Shown: positions 1 through 6,604, counted from the first letter of the stretch. The stretch: DNA of 15,431 nt from DATHTK01 sp035463295 (GCA_035463295.1 DATHTK010000026.1:1-15431), one strand, 5' to 3'. Made by a program: numbers and translations. The notes: generated by a model from the letters alone, not told the origin.

Positions 1-14
1 GGCTCGAGGGCTTC

Positions 15-758
15 ATGCATGGACCGGCGAGCCTCGGGGTGATCCTGCTGGTAAGCGCGCTGCTCGGGTTGCGCCACGCCTCCGACCCGGACCACCTCGC
101 CGCGGTCACGACGCTCATCGCCTCGGAGAGGCACCACAAGACCAGGAAGGCCGCCCGGATGGGCCTCCTTTGGGGAGCCGGTCACGGCACGGCGCTCGTG
201 CTCATCGGCCTGCCGCTGGTCCTCTTCAACCGTTACCTTCCCGACGCCCTGCAACGAGCCGCCGAGATGCTTATCGGGGTGATCATAATCCTCCTCGCCG
301 TGAGGCTGCTGCTGCGCTGGCGGCGCGGTCTCTTCCACGTCCACACCCACGCTCACGACGACGGCGAGCTCCACCGCCACGTACACTCCCACGCCGGCGA
401 GGGGCACGGCCCGGGCGAGTCCCACGAGCATGCCCACGCCGCTCGGGCTAGATTGCGCACGCCCCTCTCCGCCTACGGCGTCGGGCTAGTGCACGGCATC
501 GGCGGCTCGGGCGGTCTCACGCTGCTCCTGCTATCTACCATCACGGACAAAGCCGAAGCGGCCGGAGCGCTGCTGCTCTTCGCCATCGGCACGGCCCTTT
601 CGATGGCGTTTCTCAGCACCGCTTTCGGACTCGTCATAGCCGGCGGCCCCATCGGGCGCAACCTCGAACGGGTGGTCCCCGTGCTCGGCGTGCTCGGCGT
701 GGCCTTCGGGGCATGGTACGCCCTGGGCGCCGTGGGAGTGGTCGTCTACCCATTCTGA
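15..758 (+). CDS. Nickel/cobalt transporter-like membrane protein (NicO/HoxN-type), possibly 5' partial
   Basis: Polytopic membrane protein of about 247 residues, probably moving Ni2+ or Co2+ across the cytoplasmic membrane. Residues 20-27 read RHASDPDH, which resembles the His/Asp metal signature in the first helix of NiCoT and NicO-family transporters (H-A-x-D-x-D-H). Hydrophobic segments lie near residues 7-19, 50-71, 84-100, 153-176, 183-208 and 219-240. Between them, residues 108-142 form a His-rich loop with about a dozen His plus Asp/Glu, as expected for metal capture on a soluble face. A second conserved-looking stretch, GLVHGIGGSGG, is at 158-168. The ATG at 15 has a weak GAGGG site a few bases upstream. 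The frame is open to the window edge, so the true start may lie outside. The gene ends convergently with the SDR at 974, leaving 215 bp in which I see no gene. Alternatives are a UreH/HupE-like accessory transporter or another divalent-cation exporter. The family call is fairly safe; the substrate is inferred. Confidence 0.75.
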   Translation: MHGPASLGVILLVSALLGLRHASDPDHLAAVTTLIASERHHKTRKAARMGLLWGAGHGTALVLIGLPLVLFNRYLPDALQRAAEMLIGVIIILLAVRLLLRWRRGLFHVHTHAHDDGELHRHVHSHAGEGHGPGESHEHAHAARARLRTPLSAYGVGLVHGIGGSGGLTLLLLSTITDKAEAAGALLLFAIGTALSMAFLSTAFGLVIAGGPIGRNLERVVPVLGVLGVAFGAWYALGAVGVVVYPF

Positions 759-973
759 TCGGGCTGAAGAAACAGAGCCAAGCCCCTCGCCGAAATACGC
801 GGTCGGGCGCGAGATCCGCAGGTACGGAGGATCGAGAGCCAGTTTACAGACCCCTTCTAGGTGCAGACCGCCCAGGAGCGCCGCCGCGCCGCCTCTGCCG
901 AACCTCCTGCGCAGCGTGTCTCGCCCAACCGTCAGCGCACCGTCCCCGTCCGCCATGGAGTGGAGCCTGCTCC

Positions 974-1624
974 CTAGAGCATCACGAGCGCTTCCTCGAT
1001 GGGGTTATCGCCGGCCAGGATCTCGAAGGTCTTGCCATACGTGTTTCTCTTCTCCAGCGCGGCGGCGAAGGTGGCCGCGACGTCCTCGCGGCTGATCTCA
1101 CCACGCCGCCCCAGGGACTCCGCCACCTCGATCCTGCCGGTCCCCTCCTCGTCCGTGAGGCGCCCGGGGCGGATGATCGTGTAGTCAAGGCCGCTCTGGC
1201 GCAGCCGCTCGTCGGCGCGGCCCTTGGCCTCGAGGTACGGCCGCATCGCATCCTCACGCGCCCCGAGATCGTCCGCACCCATCGAGCTGAGCATCAGGTA
1301 ACGCCGCGCTCCGTGCTTCTCGGCCGCCTCGACGAGCTTGGCGGCGCCCCCGTAGTCCATAGTCTCCTTGCGGGCGGCCCCGCTCCCGGGTCCGGCGCCG
1401 GCGGCGAAGACGACCGCGTCGCAGCCCTCGACGGCCTCTCCCACGGCACCCTCGACCTCCCCCTCTTCGAGGTCGACCAGCACCGCCTCCGCCCCGTCGG
1501 CCTCGACGTCCGGTAGCTGGTCCTCCTTCCGAACCAGCCCGCGTACCTCGTGCCCGTCCTTCACCAGCATCCGAACCAGACGCCGGGCCGTGTTCCCGTG
1601 CGCCCCGGCCACTAGTACCCTCAT
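974..1624 (-). CDS. NAD(P)-binding atypical SDR (NmrA/YwnB/YhfK-like)
   Basis: Cytoplasmic Rossmann-fold protein of 216 residues, the size of the small atypical SDR (SDR5/YhfK-like) group. The N-terminus reads MRVLVAGAHGNTARRLV, a Gly-rich dinucleotide-binding loop after beta-1 (residues 7-13). Residues 69-77 (DAVVFAAGA) form the beta-4 strand. Residues 109-117 (YLMLSSMGA) and Y130-x3-K134 fit the SDR active-site layout, and IIRPGRLTDEEG at 150-161 is typical of this group. The substrate is unknown; members are often annotated as NAD(P)H-binding proteins or putative NADH-flavin reductases. The ATG at 1624 is preceded by a GGAGGAG ribosome site 6-7 bases away, so the start is secure. On the same strand, 1657-1662 reads TATACA and could be the -10. 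The gene is transcribed divergently from the RTX protein at 1795. The family call is firm and the reaction is unknown. Confidence 0.85.
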   Translation of the reverse strand: MRVLVAGAHGNTARRLVRMLVKDGHEVRGLVRKEDQLPDVEADGAEAVLVDLEEGEVEGAVGEAVEGCDAVVFAAGAGPGSGAARKETMDYGGAAKLVEAAEKHGARRYLMLSSMGADDLGAREDAMRPYLEAKGRADERLRQSGLDYTIIRPGRLTDEEGTGRIEVAESLGRRGEISREDVAATFAAALEKRNTYGKTFEILAGDNPIEEALVML

Positions 1625-1794
1625 CTCGCCCTCCTCCGCTGGACCATATCTGCCAGTGTATACCCGCCGGAGAGCCTGTCGATTCTCTGAAGGGCCCAGC
1701 TCGGGTGGTGCGCCGCCGCCTCTCTGGGTTATGCTGGTTCTGTTATCTGAAGAGTCGGGCGCGTTCGCCCGGTCCCTGTGGGAGAGGAGCGGGC

Positions 1795-2331
1795 ATGAGG
1801 CGGGCGATGTTGGTGTTGGCGGTCGCGGGGGCGATGCTGGCGCTCGGCGGCGAGACCGCGCTGGCGGACGCGCCGGCCGTAGTCATAACCGGCACCGCCG
1901 GCGACGACGAGCTCCGGGGCACGCCCTACTACGATGCGATCTTCGCCGCTGCGGGCGACGACCGGCTCGACGGACGGAGGGGCGGCGACGACCTCTTCGG
2001 GCAGGCCGGCAACGACACCTTCGTGGACAGCGCCGGCGACGACCTCGTGCGCGGCGGCTCGGGCGACGACCTCTTCGCGGGCAACCCCGGTGACGATGCG
2101 GTGTTCGGCGGCAGAGGCAACGATATCCTGCTCGACGATACGGGGTCCGACCTCTTCTCCAGCGGGCCCGGGAACGACCGGATCTCCATCCCCGGCTTCG
2201 GGCCGGGACCGCCGCAGTTGATGTGGGAGCCCGACAAGGTCCGCTGCGGCCCCGGCTTCGACAGGGTCCTCGCCCATCCCGTAGACCTCGTAGCGGGCGA
2301 CTGCGAGATCGTGCGGCGCGTCGGCTTCTAG
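1795..2331 (+). CDS. Small secreted calcium-binding RTX-repeat protein
   Basis: 178-residue exported protein. Residues 1-25 form a signal peptide with an Arg start, a hydrophobic core and a likely cut after ALA (22-24). Residues 33-128 hold about eight nonapeptide-like repeats with G-D-D, G-N-D or G-S-D cores (for example at 36-38, 54-56, 81-83, 90-92, 99-101, 108-110 and 126-128). This is the GGxGxDxxx calcium-binding beta-roll of the hemolysin-type (RTX) family. The C-terminal tail contains CGPGFDRV (151-158) and a second Cys at 170 in AGDCE. This Cys pair is a feature I associate with short actinobacterial RTX proteins and could form a disulfide. No protease, lipase or toxin domain is present, so it is a bare beta-roll. 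The ATG at 1795 is chosen over an upstream in-frame GTG at 1705 because it has a GAGAGGAG ribosome site and begins a proper signal peptide. It ends convergently 39 bp from the lipoprotein gene. Role unknown; Ca2+-dependent folding outside the cell is inferred. Confidence 0.85.
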   Translation: MRRAMLVLAVAGAMLALGGETALADAPAVVITGTAGDDELRGTPYYDAIFAAAGDDRLDGRRGGDDLFGQAGNDTFVDSAGDDLVRGGSGDDLFAGNPGDDAVFGGRGNDILLDDTGSDLFSSGPGNDRISIPGFGPGPPQLMWEPDKVRCGPGFDRVLAHPVDLVAGDCEIVRRVGF

Positions 2332-2370
2332 CGTTCGCAGGTGAGTGGAGCAAGTCCGGCGACGGGCCGG

Positions 2371-2826
2371 CTACTCCTGCGCCACGAGCGCCGCCTCGTA
2401 GCTCAGGTTTTCAAGCCTCTCCCCCTCGGGAACTTCCAGGGCGACCTCGACGTCCTCGTCCTCATCCGGCTCGACGGTAGCGGTGATCCGCAACGGCTCG
2501 CCAGGGACCAGTTCCCCGCCGACCTGCTCGCCGCCGGCGTCGGTCACGAAGGCCCTCGCCTCCCCCCGTTCGACGGTGATCGTCGCGTCGAGCCGGTAGA
2601 CGCCGTCGAGGTCGTCGTCGACCTCCACGATACCCAGCGACGGCGAACCGTTCACCCCTCCTACGCCGCCAGAGCAGGAGATCTCCTGCCGCTCCAGGAA
2701 CCCGCCGACCGACCGGCACGTCTGCTGATGGCCGGTTAGCGTGCCGGTCTGGCAGCCCGCCAGCAGGAGGACACAACCCGCCAGCGCGACCACCGAGAAC
2801 CGGAGCGTCCCTTCGCCTCGAAACAC
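2371..2826 (-). CDS. Predicted lipoprotein of unknown function
   Basis: 151-residue protein with a type II signal peptide: a hydrophobic run at 11-22 followed by the lipobox LAGC (22-25), so Cys25 would be lipid-anchored on the outside of the membrane. The mature part has Cys37 and Cys51, which may pair, and then a mostly beta-looking, very acidic domain. Its VEPDEDEDVEVALEVPEGE stretch (118-136) resembles Ig-like or FxLYD-type extracellular domains, but I recognise no family with confidence. The start is uncertain. The GTG at 2826 has no clear ribosome site, but a TATACT -10-like hexamer lies only 7 bp upstream, which fits a leaderless transcript. A second in-frame GTG at 2793 would shorten the signal peptide. 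The gene converges on the RTX protein. The lipoprotein call is firm and the function is unknown. Confidence 0.75.
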   Translation of the reverse strand: MFRGEGTLRFSVVALAGCVLLLAGCQTGTLTGHQQTCRSVGGFLERQEISCSGGVGGVNGSPSLGIVEVDDDLDGVYRLDATITVERGEARAFVTDAGGEQVGGELVPGEPLRITATVEPDEDEDVEVALEVPEGERLENLSYEAALVAQE

Positions 2827-2833
2827 TCGCCCG

Positions 2834-2839
2834 AGTATA
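2834..2839 (-). promoter_or_regulatory. Putative -10 element of the lipoprotein gene
   Basis: The minus strand reads TATACT here, five of six matches to TATAAT, and it ends 7 bp before the GTG at 2826. A transcript started at the usual distance would begin at or next to the start codon. I see no convincing -35. Confidence 0.4.
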
Positions 2840-2931
2840 CACGGGCGGCGTCGAAGGCCGCCACGCAGCGTCAGCAGAGAAACCGTCGCCCCACTATTAA
2901 CCCCCCTGACTCGACCGCCCTCGTACAGCTT

Positions 2932-2957
2932 GTTTGGGAGGTGGAAGTAATGGGTAT
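2932..2957 (+). promoter_or_regulatory. Putative sigma-B/sigma-F-type promoter upstream of the universal stress gene
   Basis: GTTTGG at 2932-2937 and GGGTAT at 2952-2957 are separated by 14 bp. This matches the general-stress sigma consensus (GTTT, 12-16 bp, GGGTAT) known from Bacillus SigB and mycobacterial SigF. It points at the Usp gene starting at 3164, which would have a leader of about 200 nt. The rest of 2827-3163 holds no gene I can support. It contains two near-identical C-rich tracts (TATTAACCCCCCT at 2895-2907 and TATTACCCCCCT at 2991-3002) and an imperfect hairpin at 3091-3123. Confidence 0.45.
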
Positions 2958-3163
2958 GGTTTTAAGCAACAGAGAGAACGTGGCGGCCGTTATTACCCCC
3001 CTCCAACTACGCTCGCCGGGTTCTCTTTACGCCCACAGGGGCGGGGTTCTGGGATGGACCTGTCCTCGCCTCACGGGCGGTTCACGCAGTATGCATCTAG
3101 TACGAAGCGTCTCCAGATGGCATCATTCGAGGCAAGGAAGCTCTAGCGAGGAGGCGCCGACAC

Positions 3164-3631
3164 ATGAGTATCTTTCCGACCAGGATCCTTCTGGCGACCG
3201 ACGGTTCGAAGGAGGCCGACCTGGCCGCCAGCACCGCGACGGACCTCGCGCAGAAGACGGACTCTGAGCTGCACGTGATCTTCGTGGTGCCCACCAGGAC
3301 GCCCTTCGAGTATGACGCCATGGGCTTCACCATCGAAGATCCGCACGAGGAGGTCAAAGAGGAGGGTCGGCGCAAGCTCGACGGGTACGTAAGGCGCATC
3401 GAGGAGGCCGGCGGGAGCGTCGGCGGAGCTCACCTGAAGATGGGCAAGCCCGACGACCAGATCGTGCACCTCGCCGAAGAGCTGGACGCCGGCCTGATCG
3501 TGATGGGAAGCCGCGGGCTGGGGGGCGTCCGGCGGGCGCTGATGGGCAGCGTCTCGGACTCTGTCGTGCGGCACGCCCATTGCCCCGTCACAATAGTTCG
3601 TCCGGAGCAGAGGCGCGCGGCCGAACGCTGA
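3164..3631 (+). CDS. Universal stress protein (UspA family)
   Basis: 155-residue cytoplasmic single-domain Usp, the usual size. It starts MSIFPTRILLATDGSKEAD, with the beta-1 strand and the conserved Asp (residue 13) of the nucleotide pocket. Near the C-terminus the ATP-binding signature G-2x-G-9x-G-S runs from G115 (GSRG) to G128-S129, so it should be an ATP-binding Usp. The ATG at 3164 has a GAGGAGG site about 10 bases upstream, and the upstream stretch shows no better start. A GTTT/GGGTAT promoter lies about 200 bp upstream, consistent with stress induction. It faces a close paralogue (3830-4291) tail to tail; the two share MSIFPT at the N-terminus and an almost identical block from residue 80 to 143. 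Which stress it answers cannot be read from the sequence. Confidence 0.93.
   Translation: MSIFPTRILLATDGSKEADLAASTATDLAQKTDSELHVIFVVPTRTPFEYDAMGFTIEDPHEEVKEEGRRKLDGYVRRIEEAGGSVGGAHLKMGKPDDQIVHLAEELDAGLIVMGSRGLGGVRRALMGSVSDSVVRHAHCPVTIVRPEQRRAAER
3491..3588 (+). repeat. Left arm of a 98-bp inverted repeat shared by the two usp genes
   Basis: Aligning by eye to the reverse complement of 3849-3946 gives 94 of 98 identical bases and no gaps. It encodes the ATP-binding C-terminal segment GLIVMGSRG...HAHCPV. The arms are separated by 260 bp. Confidence 0.9.
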
Positions 3632-3829
3632 GGGCCGCTCGCCCGGAACGGACGCCATCGAGAAAGGGGGTCGCCCGCCGGTCGCCGGGGATACCTCATC
3701 CTCCATATCCTGCGGGTCTGGTGCGCAACCGGATGTACCGCGGGCCCGGAGACCGCCCCGGCAACGATCGCCACGGTGCATCGCCGGGACGGAACTACGC
3801 GTAGAACGGGCGGTCCGCGAACGGTCCTT

Positions 3830-4291
3830 TCAGTGGCGCACCACTAGTACGGGGCAGTGAGCGTGCCGCACGACAGAGTCCGAGACGCTGCCCATCAGCG
3901 CCCGCCGGACGCCCCCCAACCCGCGACTTCCCATCACGATCAGGCCAGCCCCGATCTCGTCGGCGAGGTGCACGATCGCCTGGTCGCGGCGCTCGCCCAT
4001 CTTCAGGTGAGCCCCGCCGACGCTCCCGCCGGCCTCCTCGATCTTGCGGACCTGCGCGTCGAGCACCTTCTGGGCCTCCCCCCTTACCGCCTCGACGGCC
4101 TCCTCGTAGGTCTCGTAGCGCAGGCTGGCCTCGTGCGCGTGGTAGACGGGGTCCGGGGCACCGGGCGTAGCGGTGACGACGTGCAGCTCCGAGTTGGTGG
4201 CGGTGGCCAGGTCAACCGCCGTCGAGAGGGCCAGCTCCGCGTCCTTCGAACCGTCGGTTGCCATAAGGATCTTTGTCGGAAATATGCTCAT
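3830..4291 (-). CDS. Universal stress protein (UspA family), paralogue of the 3164 gene
   Basis: 153-residue Usp beginning MSIFPTKILMATDGSKDAEL, with Asp13 in the nucleotide pocket and the complete GSRGLGG...MGSVS ATP-binding signature near the C-terminus. It ends HCPVLVVRH, a typical Usp terminus. The ATG at 4291 is preceded by a good GGAGGT ribosome site. An upstream in-frame start at 4336 exists but would add 15 residues that match nothing in its paralogue. The central part (about 40-75) differs from the paralogue, whereas the last 60 residues are nearly identical in protein and DNA. The two genes converge, so read-through of either would make antisense RNA to the other. A weak minus-strand -10 (TACGAT, 4327-4332) lies upstream. 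Confidence 0.93.
   Translation of the reverse strand: MSIFPTKILMATDGSKDAELALSTAVDLATATNSELHVVTATPGAPDPVYHAHEASLRYETYEEAVEAVRGEAQKVLDAQVRKIEEAGGSVGGAHLKMGERRDQAIVHLADEIGAGLIVMGSRGLGGVRRALMGSVSDSVVRHAHCPVLVVRH
3849..3946 (-). repeat. Right arm of the 98-bp inverted usp repeat
   Basis: Reverse complement of 3491-3588 with four mismatches, all C/T transitions. Two are in the GSRGLGG codons and two in the HAHC codons. It lies inside the 3' part of the second usp gene. The 198 bp between the two stop codons (3632-3829) hold no gene or convincing terminator. Confidence 0.9.
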
Positions 4292-4402
4292 ACCTAACCT
4301 CCATCCTCGCCCGTCACTACGCTGGAATCGTAGCAAAAACGCCGGTTTCTAGCACAGACGCCGTCACTGAGTAGTTCGAATAGGCTAGGAAAAGTTACGG
4401 CG

Positions 4403-4426
4403 TTCATCGTATGCCATTCATCGTAT
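4403..4426 (+). repeat. Two 10-bp direct repeats in the divergent usp/secreted-protein promoter region
   Basis: TTCATCGTAT occurs at 4403-4412 and 4417-4426, a 14-bp period, and ATGCCAT occurs at 4411-4417 and 4431-4437. They sit between two divergent genes and could be operator half-sites, but nothing in the sequence proves this. Confidence 0.5.
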
Positions 4427-4540
4427 CTCTATGCCATCACTGCCGCGCGAGCCGGGAGAGATGGGGCGACACGCAAAGTGACATTCAGGAGACAATCGGT
4501 ACATAGACAACGGCAATACGTACAAAGCAAAGGAGAGAAG

Positions 4541-4771
4541 ATGAACAAGTCGGTAGCAATAGGGGCGATGTTTGTGCTTATGCTGGCGGCTGCGGCCTTT
4601 GCGAACCACGCAGTGGGCGGAGACGTGGACATCCAATTTCTCGATGCGTCCCAGACGCAGGCGGCGGCCGCGCAGGTCAACGAGGGCGACGCTACGGCCG
4701 GCAACCTCGGCAGCGCTGCGGCCATCGACCAGTCCCAGGTCCCGGCGGATGGGACCTGGTGGGGGTGGTAA
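4541..4771 (+). CDS. Tiny secreted protein of unknown function
   Basis: 76-residue protein with a clear signal peptide: MNKSVAIGAM, a hydrophobic Ala/Leu core, and a likely cut after AFA (residues 19-21). The mature part is only about 55 residues, Ala/Gln/Asp rich, without Cys. It ends in an unusual WWGW motif, and the central part contains VNEGDATAGNLGSAAAIDQ. The ATG at 4541 has a near-ideal AAAGGAGAG site (4527-4536). Codon use fits a real gene: G/C third positions dominate after the signal peptide. I recognise no family. It is monocistronic, with a GC hairpin at 4841-4856 before the next gene. A surface or envelope-associated role is possible but inferred. Confidence 0.75.
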   Translation: MNKSVAIGAMFVLMLAAAAFANHAVGGDVDIQFLDASQTQAAAAQVNEGDATAGNLGSAAAIDQSQVPADGTWWGW

Positions 4772-4840
4772 GGACGGGTTCGCTCGTGCAAAATAGTCCC
4801 GGCCGCCGCTGGCGGCTTCGTGCAGGGAGTGTCCGGTCGG

Positions 4841-4856
4841 GACCCCGGCGGGGGTC
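4841..4856 (+). other. Short GC hairpin between the secreted-protein gene and the carboxypeptidase
   Basis: GACCCC (4841-4846) pairs perfectly with GGGGTC (4851-4856) around a GGCG loop. A second stem, GCCGCC/GGCGGC, precedes it at 4803-4815. No T-run follows, so this is at best a weak terminator or a structured leader for the carboxypeptidase. Confidence 0.4.
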
Positions 4857-4889
4857 GTCGTTGGCCGGCTAGTGGCAGGGGAGCGTCGG

Positions 4890-6098
4890 ATGCGAGAAAG
4901 AATGGGCCTCGCGAAGAGGGTCGTGGCGCTGGTCTTCCTTGCGATCGCGCTCTCTCTGGTACCGGGACCTTCGGACCCCTTGGCCGTAGCGCAGGAAGGC
5001 GGTGTCGAACCGCCGGAGATCGACGCGCGAGCTTGGGTGCTCGCTGACACGGAGACCGGTCTGTACCTGGCTGGCAAGAACCCGGACCAGCGGCTCCCCA
5101 TCGCCTCGACGACCAAGATCATGGTCGCTCTTCTGGCGCTGGAGGAGGGGGTGGACCTCGACGAGGAGGTGACGATCTCCGAGCAGGCGGAATCCTACGT
5201 GGGCTTCACCTTCAGCAACGTGGGTCTCATAAAGGGCGAGCAGGTCTCCGTACGCCAGCTCCTGGTTGCGGCGCTCGTACCCTCCGGCACCGACGCGGTC
5301 TACGCCCTCGCCGAGCACCTCGGCGGGGGCGGAGGAGAGGCCAGCGTGGAGAGGTTCGTGGACGAGATGAACCGGAAGGCGGACGAGATGGGGCTCGAGA
5401 ACACCAACTTCACCAACCCCGCGGGCCTGGACGACGAGGAGAACTACTCCAGCGCGCGGGACCTCGCCGAGATCGCCCGCGAGGCCATGGAGTACCCCGA
5501 GTTCGCCGAGATCGTCGACCGGGAAGAGGCCACGATCAGTACGGGGGCCAGAGAGGTCGAGGTGTTCACAACCAACAACCTCCTCTACGCCTACGACGCG
5601 GCGAACGGCGTGAAGACCGGAACCTCCCCCGAGGCGGGCCCGTGCCTCGTCGCCTCGGCCGAAGAGGACGAGGAGGCCTACGTCGCGGTCGTCCTCGACG
5701 CGGCGGAGGACCAGTACCGCTTCGAGGCGGCCGAAACGGTCCTGGAGTACGGCTTCGCCAACTACGAGATGCGACCGCTCGTCGAGAGGGGCGAGGTCTA
5801 CGCGGAGCTGACGCCCCCCTTCCGGCCGGAGGAGTCCGTCGGGCTCGCCGCCGCCGAAGACGTCACCGGCCTCGCCGGTCCCGGCCTCGAAGCCGAACGG
5901 CGGGTGACGGAGAGGGAGGCACCGCCCGCCGCCAGTGAAGGCCAGGAACTCGGCGGGGTCGAGCTGCGCATAAACGGGCAGAGCATCGGCAACAGCTCGC
6001 TCGTCGCCAGAAGGGGCTACGAGGAGGCCTCCCTGTGGCAGAAGGTTCGGTACTGGACGGGGAGTATGGTCGAGAGGGTCTCACGAGGAGCAGGGTGA
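4890..6098 (+). CDS. D-alanyl-D-alanine carboxypeptidase (peptidase S11, PBP5 type)
   Basis: 402-residue exported penicillin-binding protein that trims the terminal D-Ala from peptidoglycan stem peptides outside the membrane. A signal peptide covers about 1-35, with a cut near AVA-QE. The catalytic motif S73-T-T-K76 lies in IASTTKIMVALLALEEG. The KTG triad is at 242-244 in NGVKTGTSPEAGPCLVASA. The third motif, usually S-x-N (often SGN) in S11 enzymes, reads S132-G-T134 here. Residues 295-370 match the position of the C-terminal beta domain, and the end (SLWQKVRYWTGSMVERVSRG) looks amphipathic, like a membrane anchor. The ATG at 4890 is preferred over a GTG at 4872 because AGGGGAG lies six bases upstream. 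The last few codons overlap the antisense kinase remnant, so the native 3' end may have been replaced. The family is certain; the Thr in the second motif is worth noting. Confidence 0.92.
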   Translation: MRERMGLAKRVVALVFLAIALSLVPGPSDPLAVAQEGGVEPPEIDARAWVLADTETGLYLAGKNPDQRLPIASTTKIMVALLALEEGVDLDEEVTISEQAESYVGFTFSNVGLIKGEQVSVRQLLVAALVPSGTDAVYALAEHLGGGGGEASVERFVDEMNRKADEMGLENTNFTNPAGLDDEENYSSARDLAEIAREAMEYPEFAEIVDREEATISTGAREVEVFTTNNLLYAYDAANGVKTGTSPEAGPCLVASAEEDEEAYVAVVLDAAEDQYRFEAAETVLEYGFANYEMRPLVERGEVYAELTPPFRPEESVGLAAAEDVTGLAGPGLEAERRVTEREAPPAASEGQELGGVELRINGQSIGNSSLVARRGYEEASLWQKVRYWTGSMVERVSRGAG

Positions 6099-6426
6099 TG
6101 ACCGGAACCACGGCTAGCAGTGCGACGTTGCGGCGGGTCAGCCACCGCCTCCGGCCGGTGTACGCGAGCGCGAACGCGAGCCAGCTCACCGGGACCGCGG
6201 TGATCCCCGCGTACTCGACCTTCGCCCAGAAGACCTTGACATCCAGCCCTGGGCTCGCGACCTCGAGAGCGTAGCCCGAGCACCAGACGAACACGGCGAG
6301 CAGGAGGAGCGCTACCTCAGGTGCGCCGGTAGTCTCGCGCCGCGAACGGGCGTAGAGGGCGAGCGCAGCCGCCATTCCGGCCGCCAGCGCCAGCAGCAAC
6401 GCGTAGGATGTGCCTTGCCAGCCCAA
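6082..6426 (-). pseudogene. Remnant of a 7TM-type sensor histidine kinase (N-terminal membrane region only)
   Basis: Read on the minus strand from a TTG at 6426, about 115 residues resemble the N-terminal 7TM region of sensor histidine kinases (the HisK_N 7TM type). The features are a GWQ-T-YAL start, three to four hydrophobic helices, and an EYAGITAVPVSWLAFALAY block (residues 71-89) with a following RRR-WLTRRNVALLAVVPVITLLLV helix. After residue 115 the similarity stops abruptly. The frame continues as Pro/Ser/Arg-rich shadow sequence inside the carboxypeptidase gene, so the remaining helices, the PAS/HisKA region and the ATPase domain are missing. A TAAATT-like -10 lies upstream on the minus strand near 6474-6482. 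It is most simply a gene cut by a deletion whose breakpoint is near 6081. Translation of a truncated peptide cannot be excluded. Confidence 0.7.
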
Positions 6427-6561
6427 CGTCTCCGTCCCGCGGAAGGTGTACGCCGCCCAAGCCGGGCACCGCGTAATTTACTAGAGAGGCGGCGCTGCCC
6501 GAAAGGGGTACGGACGCGGGGGTGTGTGTAGCGAGGGCTGCGCCGGTCGGGGTGTTGGTGC

Positions 6562-6567
6562 TATAGT
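6562..6567 (+). promoter_or_regulatory. Putative -10 element of the peroxiredoxin gene
   Basis: TATAGT, five of six matches to TATAAT, lies 37 bp before the start codon. No clear -35. Between the kinase remnant and this site (6427-6561) I see no gene. Confidence 0.4.
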
Positions 6568-6604
6568 CGCTTTCGCAGGAGGAGCGGAGAGCGGGGGTGG
6601 GTGA

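Noticed and set aside
531..956. A 141-residue minus-strand frame in the transporter gene and the 759-973 gap
   Set aside because: Most of it is antisense to the transporter; the part over the gap has no recognisable motif or good ribosome site.
2950..3267. A plus-strand frame with a good GGAGG site upstream of the usp gene
   Set aside because: It runs into usp in another frame and its product looks random; the ATG coincides with the GGGTAT promoter box, so the GGAGG is likely accidental.
3632..3829. Possible small gene or terminator between the two usp stops
   Set aside because: No frame with motif or ribosome site, and no stem followed by a T-run, could be found.
4418..5122. A 234-residue minus-strand frame covering the secreted protein and the carboxypeptidase start
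   Set aside because: Ser/Arg/Pro-rich, no ribosome site and no domain; both plus-strand genes have signal peptides and good ribosome sites.
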